Part shown: positions 1-16,740 of the stretch, in pieces
How positions within the stretch are numbered: the first letter of the stretch is position 1
Layout: each line of letters starts with the position of its first letter
Assembly (NCBI RefSeq): GCF_016808095.1
Contig: NC_068979.1
Coordinates: 26,455,460 to 26,519,459 of the forward strand
Source of the DNA: Vigna angularis
Lineage: Eukaryota > Streptophyta > Magnoliopsida > Fabales > Fabaceae
Direction of reading: 5' to 3'
Length of the DNA stretch: 64,000 nt
Translations under genes and position numbers: made by a program
Notes under the pieces: model-generated
Database searches by the model: none
What the model was told of the DNA's origin: nothing
Seen by the model: only the letters and a program-made list of their open reading frames with translations

Positions 1-306
1 GTTTGAACTATGGGAGATGATAATATGGTTGGGTATGTTAAAGAGTAGTCAGTTTTTGGGATTTGAACACAAACCATAATGAAATGATAAGTTATATGAC
101 GGTCAATTAGTATATTATGGCGGTATGTCTACCTATAAATTGGTCAAATTATTTATAACGTGGAAAGTCTATTTGAGATAATAATTAAGCAATTAATTAA
201 CTACATTTGAGCCAAAGTAATTAAATCAAATTTATTTAGGTAAAAATTCATAAACAAAGAAAACATTACAGTGGAGATAAATGACTCCACATATTAATTT
301 AAATGC
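1..306. other. AT-rich intergenic sequence
   Basis: No gene, repeat array or element boundary was recognised. The last three bases (TGC, 304-306) are the left target-site duplication of the adjoining CACTA element. Confidence 0.5.
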
Positions 307-2098
307 CACTAGTACAAAACAGACCTTCTAACGCGCTATATATGCCTCAGTTAACACGGAACCGAAGCGCAAGGGGTCTACTACCTCGGGTCACAAAAAA
401 ACCGAGGCCTAAAGCATTACCATGTTGACCATCAGCTGACAAACTTTTTAAATTCTTCTTACTGCCTCGGTTACATTCAGAACCGAGGCCGAAACCGTTC
501 TGCACAACGTCTACTGCTTCGGTTATTGGCAGAACCGAGGCAGAAAGCTTAAGCTATGGCATCGTTTGGGTGAAACCGAGGCATATACACTAATTTATAT
601 GCCTCGGTTTCCTGATCACCCGAAGCATAATGATGATATCACCTCGGTGTCCTCAAAACCGGTGCCTAAAACCACGCTACTGTTTCGGTTACTCCGAAAA
701 CCGAAGCATAAAGCCTACGAAACAGAGGTATACTGCTTCGGTCTCTCTCACAACCGAAGCATAAACACCTCTTCACCTCAAAAAAATAGGTAAACCCTCT
801 CGCCCTCTGCCATTTCGCTCTCGCACTGCACTCTGCCCTCTCGTCCTCGCCCTCGCCCTCTCGCCCTCGCCCTCTCGCCCTCGCCCTCTCGCCCTCGCCC
901 TCTCGCCCTCGCCCTCTCGCCCTCGCCCTCTCGCCCTCGCCCTCTCGCCCTCACCCTCTCGCCCTCTCCCTCTCGCCCTCTGCCCTCTCGCCCTCTCGCC
1001 CTCTCCCTCTCGCCCTCTCCCTCTCGCCCTTTGCCCTCTCGCACTCTCGCCCTCTGCCCTCTCACCGTCTCGCCCTCTACCCTCTGCCCTCTCGCCCTCT
1101 CGCCTTCAATTTCTCTTCTCCACCAAACCCCAACATCAGGGCACGCCGCAAGCCGCCGTTCAACCCTTGCCGCAAGCCGCATTCTTCTCCTTTTCACCAT
1201 TTTCCTTCGATTCTACCGATTAAAAGCTTGTTTTCATCGTTATAAACTTTTTCCACCGATTGAACTTTGATTTACACCGATCAATCGGTCCATACTAAGT
1301 TTCCTTTTTCTTCTAGGGTTTCTAAGGCGGAAGAGGGCTTTAAGGGCGGCGACGACGACAGTGGATGGAGGTTTGCGAGCAGTGGCGAGGCTGTTGTTGT
1401 TGTTGGGGTCGAGGAGGATGAGGCGTTTGCAGAGGCATGCGGGACAGAAGCCGTTTGCAGAGGTGGAGGGATGGCGGGCCTGTTGTTGTTGTTGGCTTCT
1501 CTGGCTTTCTTGTTTCATCTCATCTCTGAGTTTCTTCTGTTGTTGTTTGTTGTAATATTGCATATTGCTGTTTCATCTCATCTCTGAGTATGTAATTTTG
1601 TTGCTTCTGTAGAGAGAATTTTGACATTGGATGTTGTAATATTGTATATTGTTGTTTCATCTGTAATATTGCTGTTTCTCTGAGAATGTAATTTGCTGTT
1701 TCATCTATTTCGTTTCATCTCTGAGTTTCATTTCTGAGTTTCATCTCTGGCTCTGTTTCATTTTTAACAATTTTTCAGTTCATCTCTGAGTTTCATTTCT
1801 GAGTTTCATCTCTGGTTCTGTTTCATTTTTAACAATTTTTCAGTTTGGGGTTCTGGGGTTCTGGAGTTTGAAGAAAAAAAAATCCTACTACCTCGGTTCA
1901 GGTTCTAACCGAGGCCGTAGAATCAGGAAACAAACTCGGTTATTCAAAAACCGAGGCATAAATACTATCTTTTTTAACCCAGTTCACAACCGAAGCATAA
2001 AACCTACCCCTTTTTACCTCGTTGGTATATACTTCGGTTGTAGAACCGGTGCCTATAACCAAAACGAACCGGTGCCATATGCTCTTAATGTACTAGTG
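307..2098. mobile_element. Non-autonomous CACTA (En/Spm-type) DNA transposon, 1792 bp
   Basis: The element starts CACTAGTACA and ends TGTACTAGTG, a perfect 10-bp terminal inverted repeat. It is flanked by the 3-bp duplication TGC (304-306 and 2099-2101), which is the length expected for CACTA transposons. Both subterminal zones (about 330-770 and 1885-2075) carry many short motifs in both orientations of the type CCTCGGTT and AACCGAGGC, typical of CACTA transposase-binding subterminal repeats. The interior has no transposase. It holds a CCCTCTCG minisatellite, a GC-richer stretch (about 1130-1500) and repeated TTTCATCTCTGAG units (about 1560-1850). ORFs in the interior are low-complexity and were not called as genes. 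Mobility would depend on transposase supplied elsewhere (inference). Confidence 0.9.
783..1105. repeat. CCCTCTCG/CCCTCG minisatellite inside the CACTA element
   Basis: Tandem pyrimidine-rich units built on CCCTCTCGCCCTCG and shortened variants fill the left-centre of the element. They give the spurious Arg/Glu/Gly-rich reading frame on the minus strand. It is a strongly strand-asymmetric tract that may form non-B DNA (inference). Confidence 0.85.
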
Positions 2099-2101
2099 TG
2101 C

Positions 2102-5100
2102 ATGTAAGTAATTTCAACTATTCAGATGAAGTTACATTAATATAACATTTAGAAGTAAAAATACACTTATTATTGAGAAATCATAGAAAGTTAGACGTCC
2201 AACCGTAAAAAAAAATATACATATAAAAGAATTTTACCTCATACCTTTCTTGGTCATGACAAACTTTGTCTATGACACTTATCTTCCTAAACAATACTAT
2301 ATCTTCGAATACCCTTTTCTCAAATACATAAATACTATTCATCTAAGAGTTCAATATTCTTGACCACCTAAATTTTGAAAAAATGTTTTCACCAAGGAAT
2401 CTAGCCACTCGTACACCTCTCTCTGAGGTAGTTTGTCCTCAACATGCTTCTCAAGACAATCCTACCTATTCTTAGTTATCACTTTCATTACCACCCTTGA
2501 GGTTTTTGATGATGATGCTTCAAAAGACATTGAGGTTCGAATACCTCATAATCCATGTTTGATGTGCTGTAAGACATACCTTTGGATAGTTTTCTCTTGA
2601 AGTGCTTAGTTTATCTTACAAAATATCTGTAGACACAATCTCTTACCTGGTTTGGAGAGAACAAGTACTCTTAAAGGAGATGAATATTTTAGAAGTCGAT
2701 TTCAAACCTTTTTGAGTATAAGAACCATTACTAATGTATAATTTTTCTTTTCCCAAAAAATGTGTTCCCATTATCTATCTCTTTAAATTTCAAGAATACA
2801 ATTATTATTATTTGCTATATTCTCACGTCTCATCTAATTTTTAAATAATTCACCCATGTATTTATTATGTTAGAAATCAATAAAATAATAAACTATACAA
2901 TTATTTTCTGATTTCTTAAAAATAATACTGATAAAAAAGGAACAAAGAAAGAACCTATAATTTAGACCAGCCGGAAAAACGGTAAAAAAATTGAATTTCT
3001 TTATTAAAAATATTATTCTTTGTTTTAAGAATTAAGTAAAAAGTAGGTTAAAAGTTAACGAGTAATTGAATTTTATCTTAAAGGAAGAAACATATTTTAT
3101 TATGAAATTATCATGTAAAAATGAAACTAACAACTACAATGATATTACTTTGTTGTAAAGATTGTCTTGACTTATAATAATTGCGACCACTCATTATTAT
3201 ATTTTTATAATTCATCTAAAGATTGTTATTATAACTTGAATTTATGATAATTAGCCAAACTCACGCTAGTTTTACTTTCTTGACTTTATTTAAACTAAGA
3301 TGACTTCATCACTCTTGGTTTTTAAGCATAACACCAATTATATGTAAACGAGAGCACCAAGAAGCACACTGATTTTAAGTTCTGCTTAGAGTAAACAGAC
3401 AAAAGTGACATCGTATTCCAATTAAGCAGTTATTAATCTTGATTGTATATTGCATTTATGTTACTTAAATCTTTCATCACATATGAAGCTTTCAACAAAA
3501 CATTAATTATTTTATATTTAGTTTGTTTCTAAAGTAATTATTTTATCTGTGTAGTAAAAGTAATGAAGTTTTATTTGAGAGAGTCTGTCATCTTAATAAA
3601 ATAATGACTTAATTAATGTTTTATTAGAAATAAAAGTGAATTTAATTTTCTGAGTAGAGATAAAAATGTTGCAGTAAAAAAAAAATTCATAAATTCATTA
3701 TTTCAAGTTAAAGATTATGTTATGAATTAGATTCATATCTTATTATATCTTATTATGTTATATCTTCTCTGTGAATTTTCTTTTGAAAGACTTATAATAA
3801 TATATCAAAACTATTAAAATCGATAATCAACATTCATTAATCATATTGGAAATAAGATACAACTCTTTCTATTTTATAATATAAGAATATAAATGTTGCT
3901 ATTCAATTATAATTTGATTAACCTAATTAATCTACATTGTATGAAACATATGATTACCAACAACAATAATTTATTTTTTCATATACTTTATTTAATATTA
4001 ATTATAAAAGCATTATGAAATTATTAAAAGAATCAACATTAAATATGTTTCATGTAATAATGTAGAATGAATTAAGACATATATGTATGTGGTATGGTTG
4101 AAGATAGAGAAATGGATAGAAAACATTGTGATATGGGTTTTGTAGTGTGGAAATGTGTGAAAAGCTTAATGCATATGTATGGTATGGTAGGGGCATGAAA
4201 TTGTAGGGCATTGTGAGTGTTCATTTTATGAGACAACAAAGTGGCATTACTTATCTTTCTGGGAAAAAGAAGCCACCCCAAGGATTGGGAATCATTATGG
4301 TGGGCATTCAAAACCCTAATTTTGGACCAAATCATTTAGTCTACACAAAGTATCTTTCCACAATGTTCTTTTTATAGCTAATTGATTTTTGGCAATTTCA
4401 AGTAAAAAAAGGAAGAGATAAACTTAACATTATAAAGATGTTGTAGAAAGTATTATATAAAGAAACTCATATTTAAGTTTAATAATGAAAGAGTTAATAA
4501 ATAAGAAGTAAATCTTAAATTGTTTGATATGATATGTGAAAGGAATACATATATTAGAATGTAATGCTAATATTTTTATTTTTCAGTGGATATGAACTAT
4601 GCCTACAATAGTATTTTATTCTTTTAAACTAGCTTTTGAATATATGAAGAAGTTTGTGTCTTTGAATCTATTTAAACCAATGTTTGGTTTAATATTTTGT
4701 CACAAGTTTGTTATTCTTTTATAAAGTGATAATACATTCTCTTTAAACTGAATGTGTGTTATGATAAATATTTTTACATGTATCTAGTTCTTACAAATTA
4801 AAAAAAAAAATCCGAATATATTTTATAAATTTAGTGTTGTTGTGAATCAAACAAAAATGTACATTTTACCTCTTTGTAACCTAATTGGTACTGGTTGAAC
4901 TATATTTTAAACTTACAATATTAAAGGTTTGATCCTCCATATCTATTTAGTTACGCTTGTTTTTTTTTTCTCTTTTTGTTATAATTTAATCCTTCCTCCA
5001 TATGATATATATAGTCAGCATTAATTTTACAAGTGTAAAATTACAGTAAAACTCAATGTTAAAGACATGTATTTAGATAATTTAGTCTAAAATGAGTTAT

Positions 5101-7428
5101 GATTTTTGATATGGTGATTTATGAATGAGTGATATATTATTATAATTTTATATTTTGTGTTGTGAAAACTATTTTGCATATTAGTTTATTCTATCGTTTC
5201 TTTTGGTGTTTTATGTGTGTTATATTTGTTTCTTTTGCTATGATCATTTTATTGATATGAGTAGAAGAGAGATTAATATAAAAGTATCTCTGGTTGAAAA
5301 AGGTGATGGAAAAGAGATTTATCTTTGATTGTCTAGTATAGTTTATCATAGTTGTTTTAGATGTATCTTATCATTATGGTTATATAATTTTTATAATTGT
5401 ATTAATAATATATATTTATATGTTATAGATAATCTCTTTTATTTTATCAATTTTATAATTTTCTTATTTTATCAATTGTAAGCTAGATATTACACTATGT
5501 TTTTAATGTTTATCATTCATAAATTAGTTAATCATTTGAAAGATAATTGAAATACAAAACATTATTTAAGTGTCTATTAACATAATAATGGAAAAGTTTT
5601 GTTTTTCATATTTAAATAAATTAATGAACAAACTGAACTCAAATCCACTTAAAATTATTTTGTGAGTAGATAAAGTTAAGATTAGTTTCACGTCAATATT
5701 ATACAAATTTAATTTTTTTATCCAATCCAAAGTGAGAGTCAATTTAACATCTCAATTCATCAACTATTAAAGTAGTCAAAATTAGATACACAAATAAAAA
5801 AAACTGAAAATAAAATCGAACAATAATATAAATTCAGATAAAAAAAGAAAAAACCCTAGAATATTTTTTTGAGTGATACTTGAGTAGACCCTGTTTTCAT
5901 TATTGGATGAAATCCGATCCATTTTATAGCTATGGTAGAGTTTGTTTAGTATAAGTTGGTATCCTCCTATGATTGTTGTGGGTGGTGTTATTAGAGACAA
6001 CAAAAGAGTTTGGGTGACTGGCTTACAACACGGGCATGGAAGATGCTTTTAGAACTAGGTTGTTTTCTAGGTTCTCCTAGGTTGGTACCTGTCATTCATA
6101 GTTTGATCTCAGTTTGGAACCTACCCTATCACTATGTTATACCATTAAAATCATATGTATCACAGATTATGCTCTATAATTGGTCAACATTATATGTATA
6201 TGATCACCTAGTTTTGTCTCTTTCCTTTTGTTCTTAATTTCCAATGCATAAAAAAACATCTATATGTTTACACTTAGTAATATTAAGCTACAAACATGGC
6301 AATATGCTATTTCCATAAAGTTGGAGGATTTCTTGCTCAATCTTTCAAAATTTCTTCTTCCATGTTTGCATTTATCATAACACTTCTATAATACTTTCAA
6401 ATTCAACATTATAAAATAAAAAAATTTGCAGTAAAAGAAAAGGGTAGGTGGGATTTGGCATGTGTGTGGTGTGTAGATATACATGTTAGTATGATCATCA
6501 ATAAAAAGTGGACATGTCAACTCAATTATAGGATGCCAATAGCTGTCACATTGTAACATCCCATGTTTTGGTGGGTGTCAGATGTCTAAATACTACACAT
6601 CTTTTCCCTCACTAAACTAACTTACACTCTCTAAACATTAGTTTATATTATCATTTTATTACAAATTATTATTCATTAATCTATTGACTTAGTTATATGA
6701 ATTAACTTATTTAGTCAATACGAGGAGTGGATCACTTTTCCTTTAAATATACAAATATCTAAATTTTACAATAAAATAATATAACATTTTTCTAAAGTAT
6801 AATAATTGTTATTTAAAATTGAAGTTACACTTTATTTTCTCCTTTGTGAAACTCTTTCGACTCATCGAACTCAAGTTATGTGCAGCTAATTTAAACAAAA
6901 AGAAGTTGACCATGTAAAACATTTTTTTTTCTCACAAAAATATGTATTTATAATTTTCATAATCAATGAGATTGAAACTTATATTATTTAGTTTTTTTAA
7001 TAAAAATAAAAATATATTTAGTATTCAAACAGAGTTATCCCAATAAAAATAACAGAATAAAAAAAATTATATCATGATAAGGCGTACGTGGCTAGCTCAA
7101 CACCTTGACAAAAATACATATTTGTATGTTTTCCAGTTGTGAGCGGTGGTCCCCGCAGCTGAGATAACAGAGTTTTTCTTTCTATTTTTAACTTAAATGG
7201 AACAAAACTAAAATAGACATTATTAGTAATAGTATTTATATTCATGTAACAAAAACAAATATTTGTAACAATAAACACTAAATTTATTTGATAACTAAAA
7301 CTGATAGCAACTATCGAGATAAAAGGTTCGTATCATTAGAAGGTATAATAAAAGTAAAACAACGAATATTTTAATTATAGAATATTTTCGGATAAAAATG
7401 TTTCATGTTAGTGTTAAACTAACATCTA

Positions 7429-7432
<4 letters not shown>
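2102..7432. other. Intergenic AT-rich sequence, no gene recognised
   Basis: All reading frames are short and most are low-complexity. I see no conserved protein motif, RNA gene or paired inverted/direct terminal repeat. Decayed transposon sequence is likely but cannot be named from inspection. Confidence 0.4.

Positions 7433-7478
<46 letters not shown>
7433..7478. repeat. (AT)n microsatellite
   Basis: Uninterrupted AT dinucleotide run of about 46 bp. Confidence 0.95.
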
Positions 7479-7481
<3 letters not shown>

Positions 7482-7653
7482 TTAAATAATATTAATGTAC
7501 ACTTAAATAATGCTAATTTTATTTATTTTTAATTTTTATACTTATTTAAATTATAATTTATTATTTAAATTTATAATTTAAGATTGAAATAATAAAAAAT
7601 ATATTATATTGATTTTTATTATTTATTTAAGTTAATTATAATTAAACTAATAC

Positions 7654-8966
7654 TTGTAACACTCCACATTATTAGAAATGGTACTAGTTTAAAAATAGTG
7701 AGACTTAATTATTTTAATATTAAATTATTTTAATATAAATAATTTAGTTTGAACGAGTTTAATTATTTTAAAACACATCCGAAATTATTTTTTTAAAATT
7801 TTTTGACTTATCTCTAAGTCTTCCTCCTCTCTGCTTGTCTAATTGAACAATAAAGATTGTAAGATTGATCATTGCTATGAGTTCTTCAATCTAAATCGGC
7901 CAGATTCCTTTTTTGAGTAAGTTGAGTTTTCAACTCTTTCTTTTATTTTTTCTTATATTTGTTGCATGTGGGTCTTGCTCAACTTGCACATGTCTTTTGA
8001 GTTTTCAATCTGAGTCTCTACTGATCAATGGTTCTAACGATATATCCGGATCGTGATTTTGTGGTTCGTAGGAGCAGATAGGACTTCCTGTGCGTTTGAA
8101 GCTATTTTAAGCTTTCTAGAGTGGTTTGGTCATTTGTTAGGTAAGGGAAGGTAAATACCTCTTTTATATTGTTTTAGTGCTTTGATTATCTAAGTTGGTA
8201 TGCTTGAGTTTGATCAAGAGATTGAGTTTGTTTGAGATTTTTTTTTTGTGTGGTATAATTGCTTGAAATTGAATTATATGTGTGTTTTCTAAATTGAAAG
8301 AGTATTGTTGTGAATGTTGGTCAATTATTACTTGTTTTGATCACTTGAGATAATTTGTTGAGGTTATAATAAGTCAAATTTGATGTTGTATCTTGAGGTA
8401 GCCAATAGGTTGAGTTTTAAGTTGGTTTTTGGTATACTTTTGGGGTTTTGACAGTTGAAAATCTAAAAGAGTTGTTCTATGATGAAACTAAATGTTTGAG
8501 GTCTGTTTTTGAGTCAATTATGACTTGTTTAGACACTTAGTTTTCTACTTTCGTTGTTATAACATGTAGAATTGAATAAATGATTTTTTGAGTGGTTGGG
8601 TTGATCTAATGCATCTTATTTTTGACCAAATGAGCAAATAGGTACTCAATTTCAGTCATAAACATGCTTTTGTGTCAATTTTAGTGCCAGTGATACCAAT
8701 TTGATCTTTTGGATAAGTTCGAGGTACACCAAAATCAGAATAAGTTGTTGTCATCTAGTACAGCGCTAATCAACTCTGTGTGACGGTAAGCACTGTCAAA
8801 TCCGAGAGCCACTAGGCTCTAAGACACTGAGCGCCACCTTAGACACTAAGTATCACTAAATCTGTAAGTTCTCTAACTTTTGGGCTTTGAGCGATGGAAT
8901 TGGGCATTGATTGCCACTTTTCCACCGTAGGTCTAGACCTTTTAAGTTAATACGTTATCAAGGTAT
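7654..8966 (+). mobile_element. Gypsy-type LTR remnant, plus orientation
   Basis: The stretch opens with TGTAACACTCC, a start seen in plant Ty3-gypsy LTRs. It carries the motif TTAGGTAAGGGAAGGTAAAT near 8137 and AGCGCC-containing words near 8765-8840. The same themes recur in opposite orientation at 13716-15757 and in part at 30231-31035, so these are members of one interspersed LTR family. The right boundary is not resolved and the right end abuts the Mutator-type element. No internal coding region is present. Confidence 0.45.
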
Positions 8967-8975
8967 TTGAATTAT

Positions 8976-9905
8976 GGGTGTTGCTCCCTCCACCACCACC
9001 CTATACTTCCTCCACCTCCCACATTATTTTAAATACAATTATATCCTTAAGTTAAAAAGATTTTTACTTTTACCCTATTTTAAATAATTTGAAACCCTAA
9101 TTTTACTTTCCCAACACCCACCCACGGAACTCTCTTCCCCTTTTCCCATTTTCGTTTCACCTCCCCACCTCCCGCACTTCCATTCCTTTTTCTTCCCAGT
9201 TTTTTTTTTTGGTTTGAAAGCTTCCATTGCCGCCGTGGTGTGAAGGAGGGTCACCGCCATGGTGTGGAGGAGCATCGAGGAGCGTCCAGAGCATCAACCA
9301 ACATGAGGAAGTATACATCAATGGAGGTGACATCCTTCAACGGATGTCCCCTAATAAAACAAACTCTAAAATAAAAAGCGTAACCTTTAAACGAAGGTGA
9401 CATCTTCAACGGATGTCAACATCCGTTTAAGGTAAAACGGATGTCGACATCCGTTTTTCCTTAAACAGATGTTGACATCCGTTGAAGGATGTTGACATCC
9501 GTTGAAGGATGTTACCTCCGTTTACGTTTTTTATTTTAGGGTTTTATTTCAAGGTTTATTCGAATACGAGGAAGCACGACACACACTGCACCACTCCTCA
9601 TATTGCACCACGAGAGCGACACTGCACCACGAGAGGGAGACTGCTTGATAATTCTTTCCACCACCACCAACCTTTACAACTTGTAGTATGTCACAATGAC
9701 GAAAGAAAGAGAAGAAGAAATATAATGTTAAAATGAAAGAAAAATATTTTACTCATGTACGGGACTAGAATATGTTATTAGTGAAATAGGTTGTGAATGA
9801 GTAAAATTAAAAAATAATAATCCTAAAAATAAAATTTTACTGAAAAACAAAATAGTAAATGAGAGGTGAAAGGAGAAAGATGTGGTAGTGGAGGGAGCAA
9901 TACCT
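8976..9905. mobile_element. Mutator-type non-autonomous element (family member 1), 930 bp
   Basis: Ends are GGGTGTTGCTCCCTCCAC on the left and the inverse of AGGTATTGCTCCCTCCAC on the right. The flanking direct repeat TTGAATTAT (8967-8975 and 9906-9914) is 9 bp, the length typical of Mutator-like elements. No transposase is encoded. The interior (about 9330-9525) carries repeated palindromes of the form AACGGATGTCGACATCCGTT. A second member with the same ends and palindromes is at 19904-20892. Confidence 0.85.
9330..9525. repeat. Cluster of ACGGATGT..ACATCCGT palindromes
   Basis: At least five half or whole copies of ACGGATGTNNACATCCGT lie within about 200 bp, in both orientations, inside the Mutator-type element. 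The same palindrome recurs near 20161-20205 in its sister element. Confidence 0.85.
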
Positions 9906-9914
9906 TTGAATTAT

Positions 9915-13715
<3,801 letters not shown>

Positions 13716-15757
13716 TCGACGGAACAAGAGTGAAAGTCTCATCATAATTATACAAAACCTAACTATAAATTAAACTTTTTATCGAGACCAACTAGAACAA
13801 AATCATACACATATAACTAGTCTAAAGAAGAATAAACATCTATCATTCCTCCATCTAACACCTGCTGATCATCACCCCTCCTCACACTCACGAGATGATC
13901 ATAGCCAAAACCACAATGCACAAGAACATAAAGCAACAAAACAAACAAAAGGGTAAGCCAGTGTAAACAAAATTTATCATAAAATAATTAATACTTCAAC
14001 ACACATCACAGTTCCAAGCCAAATAATCACATATAGTAATATTTAATCAAACTAGACTTGACTCATTTGAATATAATATGAATGTCAAACTATGGTAGTT
14101 TATGCACTTGTAGTGATAATATTGTTGGTCCACCCGAAGCTACACACAAGGTTAATCCTTTAATAATTGTCTTTGACCAAGGTAAAACTCTTAGACGAGG
14201 ACCTCCTACTACTCTCACCACATGTCTCACCCCTCTCTACTTGAGAATGAATGACCATTAGAATATCAGGATAAACTCATATATTTATCTCCATACATTC
14301 AAACATTTAACACTAGATAACAACATTAAGAAATTCCTTCTTGAAATTCTTTTCCACAACCCTTCATTCACGTAATTGATTTCATATAAATCTAGTAGTC
14401 AATCATTAACATTTATTAAAGTATCATAAACAATGCATCAAAGCTCATAAAACAACATAAAACACATTAACACAAAGACCTGAAAAGGACGCTCAGCGCC
14501 AGAAAGGAGCGCTCAGGCGCTAGAGTCCACTAGAAAGAGGCGCTCAACGTCATTGTTCTCGGTGGAAGGGGCGCCGAGCGTGACACCAAATTTTGTTTTA
14601 CATCTAATATGACCTACTCTTTACATAAGTTTAACTGACTCCTAAGACCTTCTAGGCACGAGAAAACATCTGAAAATACCTTTCCAACTCAAAGTAGGTA
14701 TCCCAAATCAACTTGACCAATCTAAACTTCCTAAATTCACCTCTACTTCTTCTAACACCCAATTTTTGTCATCTAACAACATAAACATGTCCTAATAGAC
14801 TCAATAACCCACCCTAACACCTCAAATTCATCACAACTTTTGTACTTTAGATTTCACTACTTAAAACCCCGTAATGGACTTAAAACCCTTTTAAAAACAA
14901 CCACATTGACTTATCCTTCTTTCCTTAACATATTTTTATCAACTCAAGTTGTTAATAAGTCTCAAATGATATATAACCATGCCGGCAACATCAGATTTTT
15001 CAATCTAAATTTTATTTCACAAACTTGCCTATCAAAACCTCATTTTAGACCAAAACTAACTTTTAACTCACACACACTCTTTACTTCTCAATATTATACT
15101 AACTTCACACCAAACATAATTCACTACAATTCATAACAACATACAATTAAATTATCAATCATGGTCATCATACACAATAATCATTAAAGCGATTATCTTA
15201 AAATCATAACCCAATCAGTATTACCAACTAAAAACTATACTTCACACTTCAAATTTTAAAACTAAAGAAAATATTAGCTTCCCTTACCTTACAATAAACT
15301 ATCAAGCTCTAGAATCGCACACTCATTGCTTCACTCGCAAGGAGCTCTAGAAACACCTACGAAACACCGAATTGGAAGCAGAATAAGTGGTTAGGACTTC
15401 AGATTATCAAAGAATCAAGAAAGGGACACAATTGATACATATGAAAGGGTTTCCCTAAGCATGATCATAAATTGAGAATGAAAAGAAAAAATATATAAAC
15501 TTACTTGCTCTAAAACAGAATCTACTTGGTATAGAATGGAGATAACTCAGTTGTAGTCTCTTAAAAACTTCCTGATCATCAAATAGATGATCGAGAAGTA
15601 AGATAACTTAGAGAAAAGGAAAAGAGAATTTAAAGGAATAACTATGAAGATATGATTTGTGTTTTAAGTAATGAGACAAGACTAAGAAATTCTATTTATA
15701 TTATTAAATTATTTTAAAATAAAATATTTGGGCTTATTATTTTATAATACCTGTCAA
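13716..15757 (-). mobile_element. Gypsy-type LTR remnant, minus orientation
   Basis: On the minus strand this contains a TATAAATAG-like promoter word (about 15697) followed by transcribed-looking sequence. The features shared with 30231-31035 are a GGGTAAGC block (about 13951), a GCACTTGTAGTGA block (about 14105), a GACCAAGGTAAAA block (about 14175) and a CTCTCACCACAT block (about 14212). GC-rich AGCGCC/GGCGCT words cluster at 14490-14585. The layout fits a long LTR of a Ty3-gypsy element whose boundaries have decayed. No internal coding region was found beside it, so a solo or truncated LTR is likely. Confidence 0.5.
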
Positions 15758-16272
15758 CTTTAATACTTTATTTTCTAGGTTCAATTTCTAAAAACATAAT
15801 ACTAATGATCTAATTATTTATTTTTGTTTTTATCAATGATAATTGTTGAATATATATTTTAAATATATTATTTTAGTTTTCTCAAAATTATATTAGTCAA
15901 AATGTTCCAATGATTACAACGTTCTTAAATATATAAAGAGTTATACGACATGAGTATTAGTTATGATTTTTAGGCTAATTAGTCTAATAATAGGTGTCAA
16001 CTCCAAAATCATGAATTTAATTTTAATAATTTTATTCTTCGTGAGACAATTAACTCAATTTTAAAAAAAATTAATAAAATTAATTTTTTTACTAAAATCA
16101 TAACTTTTATCAAATTATATTAAAATGAAAATAATTCTAGTAAATCGACTTTTTTTTAATTAACTTTATGTTTCTAGGAATTGAATAACTTTATTAAAAT
16201 CCGCGTAAAGCCCTAAAGAGAGTTTCAAATGTTCAACGTCCCGACCACAGATCTTAGACCGAAATATGATAT
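15758..16272. other. AT-rich intergenic sequence
   Basis: Nothing recognised between the LTR remnant and the 9-bp duplication that flanks the foldback MITE. Confidence 0.4.
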
Positions 16273-16281
16273 TAAATTAAA

Positions 16282-16731
16282 GGTTTAATTGCTTTCTTTG
16301 TCCCCAGTTTGGTTGAATTGTGTCAAATTCATCCTCATTTTTAAAAAAGTTTCATTGTCGTCCTCACGTGGTGTAAAAGTTTCATTGTTGTCCTCACGCG
16401 GTGTAAAAGTGTCAATTGAATCCAAACATAGAAAAAATTTGTGTCAAAGTAGTCATTTTTCCTATATCTCTGTGTCTTCCTTTCATACAATCAAGTATAG
16501 ATATTCATTTTACCTTATCCAATTTAAGGCTTTCCATAGCTCCAGAGAAGTGACATATGAAAGGAAGACACAGAGATATAGGAAAAATGACTACTTTGAC
16601 ACAAATTTTTTCTATGTTTGGATTCAATTGACACTTTTATACCACGTGAGGACGACAATGAAACTTTTTAAAAAATGAGGATGAATTTGACACAATTCAA
16701 CCAAACTGGGGACAAAGGAAGCAATTAAACC
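16282..16731. mobile_element. Foldback MITE with about 200-bp terminal inverted repeats (Mutator-type), 450 bp
   Basis: The left arm begins GGTTTAATTGCTTTC and the right arm is its near-exact reverse complement through about 200 bp, leaving only a short unique loop (about 16490-16550). The flanking direct repeat TAAATTAAA (16273-16281 and 16732-16740) is 9 bp. The left arm carries an extra roughly 30-bp tandem copy of the AAAGTTTCATTGTCGTCCTCACG unit that the right arm lacks. The 129-codon frame spanning it is a by-product of the repeat. Transcripts would form a long hairpin (inference). Confidence 0.9.
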
Positions 16732-16740
16732 TAAATTAAA

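Noticed and set aside
778..1200. Arg/Glu/Gly-rich 140-codon ORF on the minus strand
   Set aside because: Translation of the CCCTCTCG minisatellite inside a CACTA element; no domain and no conserved codon structure.
1267..1587. 106-codon ORF in the CACTA element with hydrophobic C-terminus
   Set aside because: No recognisable family, overlaps other frames of similar length, and sits in GT-repeat-rich transposon sequence. A captured exon cannot be excluded.
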